Shown: positions 48,118-57,421 of the stretch, one piece after another
How positions within the stretch are numbered: the stretch's first letter is position 1
Layout of the letters: each line of letters begins with the position of its first letter
Assembly: GCF_017094525.1 (NCBI RefSeq)
Contig: NZ_CP064788.1
Coordinates: 1,659,030-1,723,029, forward strand
Length of the DNA: 64,000 nt
Reading direction: 5' to 3'
From: Halapricum desulfuricans
Lineage (GTDB): Archaea > Halobacteriota > Halobacteria > Halobacteriales > Haloarculaceae
Program-made: the position numbers and the translations under genes
Notes under the pieces: generated by a model
Told to the model about the DNA's origin: nothing
What the model saw: only the letters and a program-made list of their open reading frames with translations
The model's database searches: none

Positions 48118-50285
48118 AGTCGTGTCACCCGCGTTCGAAGTCGCCGCAGATCGTGGCCGACGGGCCCCGCTGCCAGCAACAGGAGCGCCGCTTCGGCCGT
48201 CTCGTTGGAGCCACCACCGGTCGCGGTGTCGCCACCGCCGACGGCGATCCAGACCACCAGCGCGATGGTCCCGAGGATCACCGCGTACTTCACGCCTGAT
48301 ACGAGATTGACATCCCTGATATACCCTGCGATAAACGCCGAGAGAATCGCCTGCAGCGTCACGGCATGGAAGAACAACATCGACAGCGGGCCCAGTGATT
48401 CGACCTGGAACTGCCCGGAGCCGGCCTCGCTGCCGCCCGATGCCGCCGACTCCAGCCCCTGCATCGTATCCAGGAACTGTACCTTCAGCAGCGCGATCAC
48501 GCCCAGCAACGTGAGATATGTCATGATGATGATCACGACCTGCATCCGCGTGCGGGACTTGCGATCGCGCTCGATGTCGTCTTGGTTCTCGCTGGCCTGT
48601 GCGGCCGTCGAGAGCACGTCCTGGATCTGACTGGAGGCCTCCTGTGCCTCGCTGATCAACTTTACCGTCCGCGCCATCCGGGGGACGTGGAACTTGTTGT
48701 TGAACTCCCGGAGGCTCTGCTTGAGGCTGGTCCCGTAGTTGGTCTTGGCGTGGATCGTGTCGAACTCGTCGGCCAGCCGTCCGGTCGACGTGTCGGCGAC
48801 GACGTTGATCGACTCGAGCAGCGTCATCCCGGTGTCGTTGGCGCTTGCGAGTTTGCGGAGGTTCTCCGAGAGTTTGCCGATCACCGATTTCCGGTAGCGC
48901 TGATTCCACTCGTAGAAGATCGCCAGCGGGATGAAGTTGATGTACATCGGCAGGTAGATCCAGAAGAACGTCTGCCGGATCGGGTCTTCAGCCATCTTCG
49001 AGAAGAACCCGGTGCCGTCGGCCGTCTGGAACGGGAAGGGCAGCGCGGCCCAGCCCACGGCAATCGAGATGACGAGCGCGAGCAGCGAAATCGGGACCGT
49101 CAGCCCGAGCACGTACAGCGGGTTGTCACGGAAGAAAATGTGGGGCTGGCGAAAGATTTCCTTGAGCTGGTAGCTCCCCTCGCGGTTCTTGATCCGGTCG
49201 AAGACGTTGTACTCGCCGGTGAACTGCTCGACGAGTCCGAGGTTGAGAAGGCCGCCGGTCGTGTACGTCTGGATCCGCTCGCCCCGGTCGGCCTCGAGGT
49301 ACCCGTCGCCGACAGTGTCGTGTGTCACGGTCGAGACCAGGACCAGAAACGCCATGCTCGTCAGCGGAATCAGCCCGTACACGGTCCCGTACATGAGCAT
49401 CGGGTTCCCGCTTCCCATCATGTTCATAATCACGAGAATGATGATCAAAAGCAGCGGGAACAGCGAAATCGTCATGTACATCTCGCCGAACAGCTCCAGC
49501 GTCTCCAGGAGCTTTTCCTGCTCCTGTTTGGCCGTGCGCATGTGCTTGTTCTTCTGGTCTTCGAGGAAACTCGTCATGTCCCCGCCGGAGTTGATGATCG
49601 ACAGCATGTCCGTCAGAAACTGACTGAGTTCGTCGCTGGGCGTCTGTAGCGCCTGATTCCGGATTGCGGTCCGATAATCGGTATCGAAGTACTCGGTCTC
49701 GAGAACGATCGACTGGAACTCCTTGGCGGCCTCGCCATAGGTGTCCTCGGCTTTGGCCATCGCCTCCAGAATTTCGAGCTGGTTGAGACCGCCGACCGAA
49801 AGCGCGTACATGAACGAGATTGAATCGGATAGCAGGACGTTGATCTCGCGCTTGCGGGCGCTCGATCTGAAATACGGGATCGACACGAGCGAGCCGAACC
49901 CGATGCTGAACCCGGTGGCACCGAAAAAGAGGCCGCTCACGAGGACGATCGCCGGCACCTTGAGGGTGTTGACGAGGTCGTTATACGGGCCGAAATTGAT
50001 CCCGAGGATCAGCCATTCGTCCGGCAGAAACAGTGAGACGACGAGATAACCGAGCAATAGCCCGACGAGCCACAGGGCGAACCCGGCTATCAGCCCGACA
50101 GCGAGCGCCCTCGAGAGGAACATCTCGACGTTGTCGGCCATCCGCGCCTCCGCGAGTTTGTCCTCGACGTTGCTGACGAAATCCCCCTCTTCGTCGAACA
50201 GCCACTGGTATAGCGGGTAAAACGCGTCCCCGAGGGCACTGCTGCTCGCAAATCCCGCCTCGGTCGTACGCGTATCGAGACTCAT
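48096..50285 (-). CDS. pilC: PilC/TadC-type membrane platform protein (double T2SF domain)
   Basis: Inner-membrane core of the pilus machine. 729 residues with two T2SF (GspF) modules, each with flanking membrane helices: SFMYALSVGGLNQLEILEAMA ... SIINSGGDMTSFLEDQKNK in the first half and NLRKLASANDTGMTLLESIN ... KLISEAQEASSQIQDVLSTAA in the second. Long archaeal form, as in haloarchaeal PilC. Overlaps pilB by 4 bp (ATGA). Confidence 0.92.
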   Translation of the reverse strand: MSLDTRTTEAGFASSSALGDAFYPLYQWLFDEEGDFVSNVEDKLAEARMADNVEMFLSRALAVGLIAGFALWLVGLLLGYLVVSLFLPDEWLILGINFGPYNDLVNTLKVPAIVLVSGLFFGATGFSIGFGSLVSIPYFRSSARKREINVLLSDSISFMYALSVGGLNQLEILEAMAKAEDTYGEAAKEFQSIVLETEYFDTDYRTAIRNQALQTPSDELSQFLTDMLSIINSGGDMTSFLEDQKNKHMRTAKQEQEKLLETLELFGEMYMTISLFPLLLIIILVIMNMMGSGNPMLMYGTVYGLIPLTSMAFLVLVSTVTHDTVGDGYLEADRGERIQTYTTGGLLNLGLVEQFTGEYNVFDRIKNREGSYQLKEIFRQPHIFFRDNPLYVLGLTVPISLLALVISIAVGWAALPFPFQTADGTGFFSKMAEDPIRQTFFWIYLPMYINFIPLAIFYEWNQRYRKSVIGKLSENLRKLASANDTGMTLLESINVVADTSTGRLADEFDTIHAKTNYGTSLKQSLREFNNKFHVPRMARTVKLISEAQEASSQIQDVLSTAAQASENQDDIERDRKSRTRMQVVIIIMTYLTLLGVIALLKVQFLDTMQGLESAASGGSEAGSGQFQVESLGPLSMLFFHAVTLQAILSAFIAGYIRDVNLVSGVKYAVILGTIALVVWIAVGGGDTATGGGSNETAEAALLLLAAGPVGHDLRRLRTRVTRLWHGDDS

Positions 50286-52789
50286 TCTTCCTCAGATGCC
50301 TCCACACCGGCCTTCGGAACGAACTGACCGAAATCCGTCTTTTCACTCGTTTCGTCGACCGTGATATCCTCCTGAGTTTCGACGCCAGTCAGCGCTTTGA
50401 CGATGTCGGGCGTCTCGGCCGAGCGCAGCTGTCGGAACAGCGGGTTGGCGTTGTCCAGGATCTCTTCTGCCTCCTCGAGGGTTTCGTCGCCGGGGTCCGG
50501 CCGCGGCACCAGCTCCTCCTTTTCGGCGTCGACCTCGATCTGGACCGACTCCATCTCCCGCAAGTCCTCGAGGCTCCGTGCGAGCTGGTCGTTGGCGATT
50601 AGCGTCATGATCGCGTCCGGATCGTTGATGAACGCCTGCAGCGTCGCGGCGACCTCCGTGTAGGTGTTGAGCCCGTTCTCGATGAGATACGCCAGCACGA
50701 CCTTTCGCTTGAACAGTTCCTCGTCGAGGCGATCCTGATCCCACCCGCGGTCGAACTTGATCTCCTCGAGGGTGTTTGAGTTGCCCATCTGGATGAACTG
50801 GTCCGTGTCGGCCTGCCACTGGTAGACGTCTCTGACGTTGATCTCGTCGTTTTCCGGCGTGTATTCGTTGATTTCCGTCAACGTCTTGTTGCGCCTGACT
50901 TTCGAGCCGCCGACACGGGTCTGGGTCTGGATCGATACCAGATCCAGCGCCGTGAACAGCGTCTTCGAGACGTTGATCGGATCGGTCGTGAACCGCTTGA
51001 TGACCTCGCCGACCGAGTCGGCGTGGAACGTGGTGTAGGTCGTGTGTCCGGTCGACATGACCTGAAACAGCGTCCGACCCTCCTCACCGCGGACCTCACC
51101 CATGACGATGTAGTCCGGTCGCTGACGGAGTGCGGCTTCCAGCAGATCGAACTCGTCGACATCGCCGGTATCGTCCTGTCCGAACGAAGGACGGGTCACC
51201 GAAGCGACCCAGTTGCGCTGTGGCAGTTCGACCTCGCGGGTGTCTTCGATGGAGACGATCTTGGAGTTGCTGGGAATGAAAAGCGAGATGGCGTTCAGGC
51301 TGGTCGTCTTCCCCGAGGCGGTACCCCCAGCGAAGATCATCGACTTGTTGTTCTCGATGCACAGCCAGAGGAACGCCATCTCGTCGAGGTTAAAGGTGTT
51401 CCAGTTGATGAGGTCGATCGGCGTGAACGGGACGTCCTTGAACTGACGGATCGTGTAGTTGGTCCCGTGATCCGAGACTTCCTTGCCGAGCGTGAGCTGT
51501 GCACGCGAACCGTCCGGCAGGGTCGCGTCGACCTGCGGCTGGCGTTTCGAGATGCCTTTGCCCGATCGCTGTGCGAGTTTCACCACGAAGTCGTCGAGTT
51601 CCTCGCGGCCGTGTTCGACGTTTGTGATGATGTTCTCGTACTCGGTGTGGTAGACGAACACACGGGAGTTGTATCCGTCACAGGAGATGTCTTCGACGTT
51701 GATGTCGTGTTTGATCGGGTCGATCTTCGAGTACCCGATGAAGTCACGCTTGAGGTAGTACAGGAGTTTCTCGACCTGGTACTCCGTGAGCGTTTTCGGA
51801 TCGTCGTCGAGGACCGCCGGCTCCGGACGGGCTTTGATGCCTTCGAGTTCGCCCGAGGAGTCGCTGGCCTCGACGTCCATCCCCAGCAACTTCTTGAGTT
51901 TGCCGAACTGGCCGACGCCGTTGGTCGTCGGGCCGCTGTAGAGATCGTACCGATCAAGCAACTGCTCTGTCTCGCGCTGGATCACGTTCGCGCGCTCGGC
52001 CTGCGTCCCGTCGATAGCGGCCTCGTCGTCGGCGTACTTGATCGCTGTCCGGAGTTTCTTCGCCAGAAAGTCCCCGATGTCCTCTTCGATCGGGTTCAGG
52101 TACGGCTGGACGACGTAGTACTTGCGCTCGTTTTCCTTTCGGGAGTGGAAGACGATCGCACAGGCGTAGGGTTTGTTGACCCAGTACCGTTCGACCTCGT
52201 CGAAGTGCTTTTTCTTTTCCATCGGGACGGCCTTCTCCAGATCGTACCGATTGACGACTGTCGTGTGACCCTCTGTCGTCGAGAAGAACTCGTCCTCCTC
52301 GAGGCCCTCGTTGACGTCGACCGTGCGTTCGTCGACGATATCTTTCAGCACCCGTGCGTCGTCTCCGGCCTCGTGAAGTCGCTGTTCGGTCTCGTCGGGG
52401 TCGAACCCGAGATACTCCTCGGGTTCGAACGGGATCCTGTTCCCGTCGCCGTCCCGCGGCGGTTCGCCGTCGCGTTCGTAGTAGTACTCCTGCTTGAAAT
52501 GCTCCCAGAGATACCTGCCTCTGGTGACCGGGGTCGATTCGACGTCGAGAAACGATTCCCAGTACTGGTTGAGCGTCTCGGCGGCCGTAGCCCCGTCTTC
52601 GAGTCGGTCCCCCGTATGATGGGGATCGAACCCGAGATACTTGCTCCGGTCGAAACGGCCACCGTCGTGAAACTCATGCCTGAAGTCAGTCCAGTCGTAC
52701 CCACCCCCGGCACTGACGTTCTGCAACAGCCGGTCTCTGTCGGAGCGAGTCGCCTCACTCTCTCCCCCGTCAGTGTCATCGATTGCCAT
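50282..52789 (-). CDS. pilB: PilB/TadA-type secretion ATPase
   Basis: Hexameric motor for pilus assembly. 835 residues, ATG at 52789. Walker A GGTASGKTTSLNA near residues 487-499, Asp box ISIEDTREVELPQRNWV, Walker B DYIVMGEVRGEEGRTLFQVMSTGHTTYTTFHAD with the His box. The long N-terminal domain (residues about 1-330) begins MAIDDTDGGESEATRSDRDRLLQNVSAGGGY, as in haloarchaeal PilB. First gene of a divergently promoted operon pilB-pilC-47662-46980-46030. Confidence 0.94.
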   Translation of the reverse strand: MAIDDTDGGESEATRSDRDRLLQNVSAGGGYDWTDFRHEFHDGGRFDRSKYLGFDPHHTGDRLEDGATAAETLNQYWESFLDVESTPVTRGRYLWEHFKQEYYYERDGEPPRDGDGNRIPFEPEEYLGFDPDETEQRLHEAGDDARVLKDIVDERTVDVNEGLEEDEFFSTTEGHTTVVNRYDLEKAVPMEKKKHFDEVERYWVNKPYACAIVFHSRKENERKYYVVQPYLNPIEEDIGDFLAKKLRTAIKYADDEAAIDGTQAERANVIQRETEQLLDRYDLYSGPTTNGVGQFGKLKKLLGMDVEASDSSGELEGIKARPEPAVLDDDPKTLTEYQVEKLLYYLKRDFIGYSKIDPIKHDINVEDISCDGYNSRVFVYHTEYENIITNVEHGREELDDFVVKLAQRSGKGISKRQPQVDATLPDGSRAQLTLGKEVSDHGTNYTIRQFKDVPFTPIDLINWNTFNLDEMAFLWLCIENNKSMIFAGGTASGKTTSLNAISLFIPSNSKIVSIEDTREVELPQRNWVASVTRPSFGQDDTGDVDEFDLLEAALRQRPDYIVMGEVRGEEGRTLFQVMSTGHTTYTTFHADSVGEVIKRFTTDPINVSKTLFTALDLVSIQTQTRVGGSKVRRNKTLTEINEYTPENDEINVRDVYQWQADTDQFIQMGNSNTLEEIKFDRGWDQDRLDEELFKRKVVLAYLIENGLNTYTEVAATLQAFINDPDAIMTLIANDQLARSLEDLREMESVQIEVDAEKEELVPRPDPGDETLEEAEEILDNANPLFRQLRSAETPDIVKALTGVETQEDITVDETSEKTDFGQFVPKAGVEASEEE

Positions 52790-52821
52790 TAGTTTCTTGT
52801 TCTGCGGCTATCCCGGAAAAA

Positions 52822-52845
52822 CTTTATGTAGAGAATATCATATTT
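52822..52845. promoter_or_regulatory. Divergent promoters of pilB and the winged-helix gene
   Basis: Minus-strand TACATAAAG (52822-52830) lies about 33-41 bp before the pilB ATG at 52789, giving a very short leader. Plus-strand TCATATTT (about 52838-52845) lies about 60 bp before 52904. The two elements are only a few bases apart, so one bound regulator could affect both. Confidence 0.55.
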
Positions 52846-52903
52846 GGTTCCTCGACGCTACCTGTCGGAAGTCTTAACACTCAGTGGTGCATATCCGGCG
52901 GCG

Positions 52904-53203
52904 ATGGCTGAATCGACCGTTTCACAGCGCGGATGGGAACTCGTCGCCGAGCACGACGGGATGGCCTTGGTCCTCGGTGCGATCGTCGAACTCGACCCGG
53001 CCGAGTCCTACACCCGTGCGGAGCTCGCCGACGCCGCAGGGATGTCGCTCAAGGACCTCTATCTCTCCGAGACGATAACGGCACTGACAGATATCGGACT
53101 GCTCGACCGTGACGAGAGCGACGGCGAAGTGACCTACGCCATCGACGACGACTCGCCGGTCTACGAGCGTGCGGTCGGGTTCGAGCAGGCGCTGACAGAG
53201 TAG
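52904..53203 (+). CDS. Winged-helix-like small regulator next to pilB (99 aa)
   Basis: Start chosen at ATG 52904 (MAESTVSQRGWELVAEHDGMALV). AIVELDPAESYTRAELADAAGMSLKDLYLSETITALTDIGLLDRDE has the three-helix plus wing layout of winged-helix proteins, with a conserved-looking DDDSPVYERAV end. Divergent from pilB, with back-to-back TATA elements between, so regulation of the pilus operon is the simplest reading. Family name not known to me. Confidence 0.72.
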   Translation: MAESTVSQRGWELVAEHDGMALVLGAIVELDPAESYTRAELADAAGMSLKDLYLSETITALTDIGLLDRDESDGEVTYAIDDDSPVYERAVGFEQALTE

Positions 53204-53256
53204 GCTCTGCTGTCGGCGACACCGCTTTCTCCCCGCCGCTCGTAGCCGGACCTGTC

Positions 53257-53847
53257 ATGGTTTCGCTCGATACCGACGACTACCGACTCGAACGCGGCGA
53301 CGAAGCACCGGCGTTCGAACTGACCGGCACGGACGGCCGGGACTACACCCTCGACGACTTCGGGGACTTCGAGGCGCTGCTCGTGGTCTTCACCTGCAAT
53401 CACTGCCCGTACGCCAAAGCGAAGATGGACGAACTCAACTACCTCGCAGAGACCCACGACGACCTCGCGGTCGTCGGGATCAATCCGAACGACGCCGAGG
53501 AGTACCCCGACGACTCCTTCGAGCGCATGCAGGAACTGGTCGAGGACGGCACCGTCGCCTACGACGCCTACCTCCGTGACGGCTCACAGGAGATCGCAGC
53601 GGCCTACGGCGCGGTCTGTACGCCCGATCCGTTCCTGTTCGGAAACGAGGACGGGACCTTCCGGCTGGCCTATCACGGCCGGATCGACGACGCGCTGAAT
53701 CCCGACGACGAGCCGACCGACTACGAGATGCGCGAGCACGTCGAAGCGGTGCTGTCGGGCGAAGACGTCGACGCCGAGGACAAGCCCTCCCGCGGCTGTT
53801 CGATCAAGTGGACGGACGGCAACGAGCCAGACTACTTCGAGGCCTGA
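53257..53847 (+). CDS. Thioredoxin-fold redox protein (AhpC/TSA-like)
   Basis: 196 residues. PAFELTGTDGRDYTLDDFGDFEALLVVFTCNHCPYAKAKMDEL with the active-site pair CNHC (Cys47, Cys50), VVGINPNDAEEYPDDSFERMQ, TPDPFLFGNEDGTFRLAYHGRIDD with the cis-Pro, and a C-terminal GCSIKW cysteine (a third conserved Cys of this family). The fold is peroxiredoxin-like but the site is CxxC, so disulfide exchange is more likely than peroxide reduction. The electron partner is unknown. ATG at 53257. Confidence 0.87.
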   Translation: MVSLDTDDYRLERGDEAPAFELTGTDGRDYTLDDFGDFEALLVVFTCNHCPYAKAKMDELNYLAETHDDLAVVGINPNDAEEYPDDSFERMQELVEDGTVAYDAYLRDGSQEIAAAYGAVCTPDPFLFGNEDGTFRLAYHGRIDDALNPDDEPTDYEMREHVEAVLSGEDVDAEDKPSRGCSIKWTDGNEPDYFEA

Positions 53848-53891
53848 TACTGTACGCCCGTTCCATATCGACCGTCCAGCGTAGTGAACTC

Positions 53892-53971
53892 ATACTGCCG
53901 GCTGTAACTTTTCGAAATGATTCGGCACGACGTCGTGCCGAATATCTTTACGAACTTACAGCCGGCAGTAT
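53892..53971 (-). repeat. Palindromic intergenic repeat, copy C
   Basis: 80 bp, inverse orientation relative to copies A and B. Outer arms ATACTGCCGGCTGTAA (53892-53907) and TTACAGCCGGCAGTAT (53956-53971) are exact 16-bp reverse complements. Inner ATTCGGCACGAC/GTCGTGCCGAAT at 53920-53943 is an exact 24-bp palindrome with no loop. Its right-hand 31 bases reverse-complement the left end of copy B. A short TGATACTGT lies earlier, over the stop of the thioredoxin-like gene. Confidence 0.92.
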
Positions 53972-54103
53972 CACCTCCGGGGCAGTCGCCTCGTACCACT
54001 GTACGATCGGAGCGGCGAACCGTCCCTGCACGAGGTCGACCCTCGTGCGTCGTGCTACCACGAATCTCCAATCACTTAACCGTGCCGGGGGGCTAGGAGG
54101 TGC

Positions 54104-54388
54104 ATGAGCAACGAATCACAGCGCAAGAATTTGCGAATGCCGTCAGACAAGCAAGTATTTGCCGTCGTCACACGACACGAGGGTGGCAACCACGTCCGAC
54201 TCCAGTGTCAGGACGGCGAGACGCGAATGGGGCGAATCCCCGGACGGATGAAGTACCGGACCTGGATCAACGAGGGCGACGTCGTCATCGCCGAACCGTG
54301 GGACTGGCAGGACGAGAAGGCCAACGTCGAGTGGCGTTACGACGAGCAGGACGCCCAGCAGCTCCGGCAGGAAGGCCACATCGAGTAG
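54104..54388 (+). CDS. eif1A: Translation initiation factor aIF1A
   Basis: Initiation factor that binds the A site of the 30S subunit. 94 residues, OB fold: [64 protein letters not shown] is very close to the eIF1A consensus. A strong Shine-Dalgarno AGGAGGT (54095-54101) sits 2 bp before the ATG, and a TATA candidate CACTTAAC lies at 54073-54080, so this is a leadered, highly translated gene. Confidence 0.97.
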   Translation: MSNESQRKNLRMPSDKQVFAVVTRHEGGNHVRLQCQDGETRMGRIPGRMKYRTWINEGDVVIAEPWDWQDEKANVEWRYDEQDAQQLRQEGHIE

Positions 54389-54471
54389 TCGTCCGATAGA
54401 CCCCCCGATCAGCCGGACCGTCCGGGACCGCGAACGCGACTCTTTTGCCCGTCAAAGCCGAACCCGACCGC

Positions 54472-54894
54472 ATGAACCGCGCCAGTGAGGTCTCTCCGTC
54501 GACGCTCTCGGTCGAACTCACGGACGGCGGCATCGGGATCGAGTATCTCGACGGCCGACAGGTGTTCTACCACGGCGTCCCCTCGAAGACCTCCGAAAGT
54601 CACCGAACGACTCCGGGAACGGACGTCCACGTGCTGGTTACCGACCGGGACGGGACCGAGGGGATCCTCGTGTATCTCAACGACCGCAAGACCGACGGAG
54701 AGATCCTTGAGGAGAGCGGCGTCGGGCGCGTCCTGTTGGCGGACGGCGAGTCGACGACCGTCTTCCCCGGCGTGACGGTCTCGCGGGACGGGTTCGCCTT
54801 CGAGATCGACGCCGACGTCGAGACCGTCGACGGACGCGTGTTCGTCTTCGAGGAATCGGAGATGGTCGAACGGCGCTACGAGATCGTCGCGTAG
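54472..54894 (+). CDS. Conserved haloarchaeal protein of unknown function (140 aa)
   Basis: Start chosen at ATG 54472 (MNRASEVSPSTLSVELTDGGIGIEYLDGRQVFYHG). Beta-rich: SVELTDGGIGIEYLDGRQVFYHGVP, HVLVTDRDGTEGILVYLNDRKTDGE, GESTTVFPGVTVSRDGFAFEIDADV. I associate it with a haloarchaea-only family (I believe DUF5796). 83 bp after aIF1A on the same strand and possibly in the same transcript. Function unknown. Confidence 0.75.
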   Translation: MNRASEVSPSTLSVELTDGGIGIEYLDGRQVFYHGVPSKTSESHRTTPGTDVHVLVTDRDGTEGILVYLNDRKTDGEILEESGVGRVLLADGESTTVFPGVTVSRDGFAFEIDADVETVDGRVFVFEESEMVERRYEIVA

Positions 54895-54922
54895 CACTCT
54901 CGGCGATAGGCCGCGACGATCG

Positions 54923-55858
54923 CTAGTCCCAGGGCGATTCGCGGGTCGTCACCGTGGGGTCGGTCGTCGCTCCGCCGAGCGTCTCGATCAGTTCGGCCAG
55001 CGGTTCGGGACTGCCGACGAACAGCGGCGTCCGCTGGTGTAGCCGCTCGGGTTCGGTATCGAGAACGGAGCGCTCGCCCTGATAGGACAAGCCGCCCGCC
55101 TGCTCGACGATGAACGCGATCGGATTGGCCTCGAACTGGAGGCGAAGTTTCCCCGAGGGTCGCGTCTCCAGACGCGGATAGGCGAACACGCCGCCGTGGC
55201 TGAGTACCTGATTCACGTCGGCGACGAGTGCGCCGCCGTACCGCCGCTTCAGCCGTCGCTGAACCGACATCGAGTACCGACGGAACGCGCCGGACCACTC
55301 GGGAACCGGCCCCCCGAACCCGTAGACAGTACCCGTCTCCGGGAGCGACACCGACGGGGTCAGTACCTCGCGCTCACCCTGAGTCAGGAGGTACTCCGTG
55401 ACGCCGTCGCGGGTGGCGACCATCGCCGTCGTGGTCGGGCCGTACAGCACGTACATCGCCCCGATCAGGTCGCGGCCGCTGGCCGGGAGGCCACCGTCGT
55501 AGACGCCAACGATCGTCCCCACGCCGTTGTTCGAACTCAGGTTGCTGGAGCCGTCGAGCGGATCCACCGCGACGGACAGCCCGGATCCGATCGAGACGGG
55601 ATCGGCTCGCTCCTCGCTCGCGTAGGTGCCGACACAGGCGAGTTTGCCGAGCCGGGATTCGAGCAGTTCGTCGGCGTAGACGTCGGCCGCGAGCATCTCC
55701 TCGCCGCTGGGATTGGCCTCGCCCTCGTAGCTTCGATGCGTCTCGAAGGCCGTGCGCAGTTTCGGAACGGTCTTGGCGACCGTGTCGACAATACTGGTAA
55801 TACAGGCCGGTTCCTCCGCCGTCTTGAGGTCGTTCGACCCGGGGCCGGATGTCCCCAT
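54923..55858 (-). CDS. fbp: Fructose-1,6-bisphosphatase class I
   Basis: Gluconeogenic hydrolysis of fructose 1,6-bisphosphate. Start chosen at ATG 55858 (MGTSGPGSNDLKTAEEP); an in-frame ATG at 55933 reads through a probable promoter. Metal-site motif DPLDGSSN at residues 99-106, with YASEERADP before it. FGGPVPEWSGAFRRYSMSVQRRLKRRYGGALVADVNQVLSHGGVFAYP and FEANPIAFIVEQAGGLS complete the fold. 311 residues. The AT-rich gap 55859-56043 holds divergent promoters. Confidence 0.93.
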   Translation of the reverse strand: MGTSGPGSNDLKTAEEPACITSIVDTVAKTVPKLRTAFETHRSYEGEANPSGEEMLAADVYADELLESRLGKLACVGTYASEERADPVSIGSGLSVAVDPLDGSSNLSSNNGVGTIVGVYDGGLPASGRDLIGAMYVLYGPTTTAMVATRDGVTEYLLTQGEREVLTPSVSLPETGTVYGFGGPVPEWSGAFRRYSMSVQRRLKRRYGGALVADVNQVLSHGGVFAYPRLETRPSGKLRLQFEANPIAFIVEQAGGLSYQGERSVLDTEPERLHQRTPLFVGSPEPLAELIETLGGATTDPTVTTRESPWD

Positions 55859-56010
55859 CTCGTGTGGGCGTCCTCGAAGAACACATAATATTCTTCTGTC
55901 TAGTGGCCTTAGTTCTGGTTTCAGGTTATACATCCCTAGAGGCCCTTACATTGTGGTAATACTTTCAATTTCGATGAACGATTACGTCACGTCTCGACGA
56001 GCCTGCATGC

Positions 56011-56019
56011 GATAAAAAC
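56011..56019 (+). promoter_or_regulatory. TATA box of the universal stress gene
   Basis: GATAAAAAC at 56011-56019 sits 25-33 bp before the ATG at 56044, matching leaderless transcription and supporting that start over the ATG at 56083. Confidence 0.5.
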
Positions 56020-56043
56020 ACAGGCACATCCGGCACGAGGAGT

Positions 56044-56484
56044 ATGGAAACATACAGGCATCCCGACGGCCAACAGGGGGTAATGACTCTCGTCGTCGTG
56101 CCGGTGCGGTATCCGCTTACTGAACACTCCAGGGCGACTCTCGCGAAGGCTATCAGGATCGCAAACGAGGAGGACGCAGCACTGTCGATTCTCCACGTGA
56201 ACCTCTATCAGGAGAACGGGCGCGTCACCCGGACGGACCTCAAGGAAGCAGTCGAGGACGCGTTCGGCTATCTCTCGGACGCGCGATACGTCGTTCGGTC
56301 GGGGTTTCTCGTCGAAGAGACGATCCTCGACGAGATCATCGACGGGGACGCCGACGTCGTGGTGATCGGCCAGAAGCAGACGAGCAGGTGGCGAGAGATG
56401 ATCCGGCGGCTGCTCGACGATCCGGACCTCGAACGGTTTCTCGACGACGAACTCGACTGTCGGATCGTCACTGTCTCCCGGTAG
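56044..56484 (+). CDS. Universal stress (UspA)-family protein
   Basis: 146 residues; the beta-alpha pattern MTLVVVPVRYPLTEHSRATLAKAIRIANEEDAALSILHVNLYQEN and GDADVVVIGQKQTSRWREMIRRLLDDPDLERFLDDELDCRIVTVSR resembles Usp domains, but the ATP-binding G-x2-G-x9-G-S/T loop is replaced, so it may not bind ATP. Start at 56044 fits a leaderless TATA; an inner ATG at 56083 begins exactly at the first beta strand and is an alternative. Ends overlap the mscS-like gene by 17 bp tail to tail. Confidence 0.8.
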   Translation: METYRHPDGQQGVMTLVVVPVRYPLTEHSRATLAKAIRIANEEDAALSILHVNLYQENGRVTRTDLKEAVEDAFGYLSDARYVVRSGFLVEETILDEIIDGDADVVVIGQKQTSRWREMIRRLLDDPDLERFLDDELDCRIVTVSR

Positions 56485-57409
56485 CCTCTCCGTCGCGCAT
56501 CGAGACGGGGAGCTCGCCGCTGGTCTCGTCGAAGACGACGTGTGAGTGTGGGTACGCGATCTCGACGTCGGCGTCCTCGAGCCGGTCCCAGATCTCCGTC
56601 TGGATCTCCGATCTGACCGCCGGAAGCTTGTACGGTTCCTCGACCCAGTAGCGAAGTGTCAGACCCACGCCGTGATCGCCGTATTCCGCGATGTAACAGG
56701 TCGGGCTGGCGGGGTACCGTGTCGGCCCGATCCGGATGTTCGGCCCCCCCTTGAGGACACCGTCGACCGACCGGGCGGCGCTCTCGATCAGCCGTCGCGC
56801 CTGTGAGAGGTCGCCCTCGTAGGTGACGACGACCTCCAGCGACTGGCGGGTTCGCGTGTCCTCGGCGGAGTAATTGATGACGTCCCGATCGCGCATCGTC
56901 CCGTTTGGGACGACGACGAACGTGTTGTCCAGCGTGAACACCTTCGTGTACCGGAGCGTGATGTCCTCGACGAAGCCGCGCTGGCCAGTGTCGGCGATCT
57001 CGATCATATCGCCGATCTCGTAGGGCTGGTCGGCAAGCAGGAAGATCCCGCTGATGAAGCTGCCGACGATCGGCGCGAGGATGACACCGATCACGGCCGT
57101 GAGGACGGTAACCGTGAGCGCGATCTGGCTGAGGCGAAAGCCGTAAATCCGAAGCACCGAGAACAGCGCGATCAGGTAGATAGACGCAGTCGCGCCGCGG
57201 ATCGTCATCCGGGCGAGACTGGGGCGGTCGAACCGCTGGGAGATGCGTCGGCCGAACAGTCGCACGAACAGCTGTGCGAGGACGTACGCCAGCGCGAACA
57301 CGATGGCGGCCAGCAATAGCCCCCAGACGGCCGAAATCACGGTCTCGCTGACGGCGGAGATCCGCTCCTGAATCGCCGAGACGATCAGCGGGTAGACGAA
57401 TCCGGACAT
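56468..57409 (-). CDS. MscS-family mechanosensitive channel
   Basis: Small-conductance osmotic release valve. 313 residues with three or four N-terminal membrane segments, a pore helix region (GVILAPIVGSFISGIFLLADQPYEIGDMIEI), the beta domain GFVEDITLRYTKVFTLDNTFVVVPNGTM and the C-terminal cytosolic domain. The NST/N-rich MscS turn appears as VVPNGTMRDRDVINYS. Two related neighbours (57422, 58337) on the same strand may share transcription; 12 bp separates it from the eIF2B-like gene. Confidence 0.93.
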   Translation of the reverse strand: MSGFVYPLIVSAIQERISAVSETVISAVWGLLLAAIVFALAYVLAQLFVRLFGRRISQRFDRPSLARMTIRGATASIYLIALFSVLRIYGFRLSQIALTVTVLTAVIGVILAPIVGSFISGIFLLADQPYEIGDMIEIADTGQRGFVEDITLRYTKVFTLDNTFVVVPNGTMRDRDVINYSAEDTRTRQSLEVVVTYEGDLSQARRLIESAARSVDGVLKGGPNIRIGPTRYPASPTCYIAEYGDHGVGLTLRYWVEEPYKLPAVRSEIQTEIWDRLEDADVEIAYPHSHVVFDETSGELPVSMRDGEATGRQ

Positions 57410-57421
57410 CGATCGTATGCG

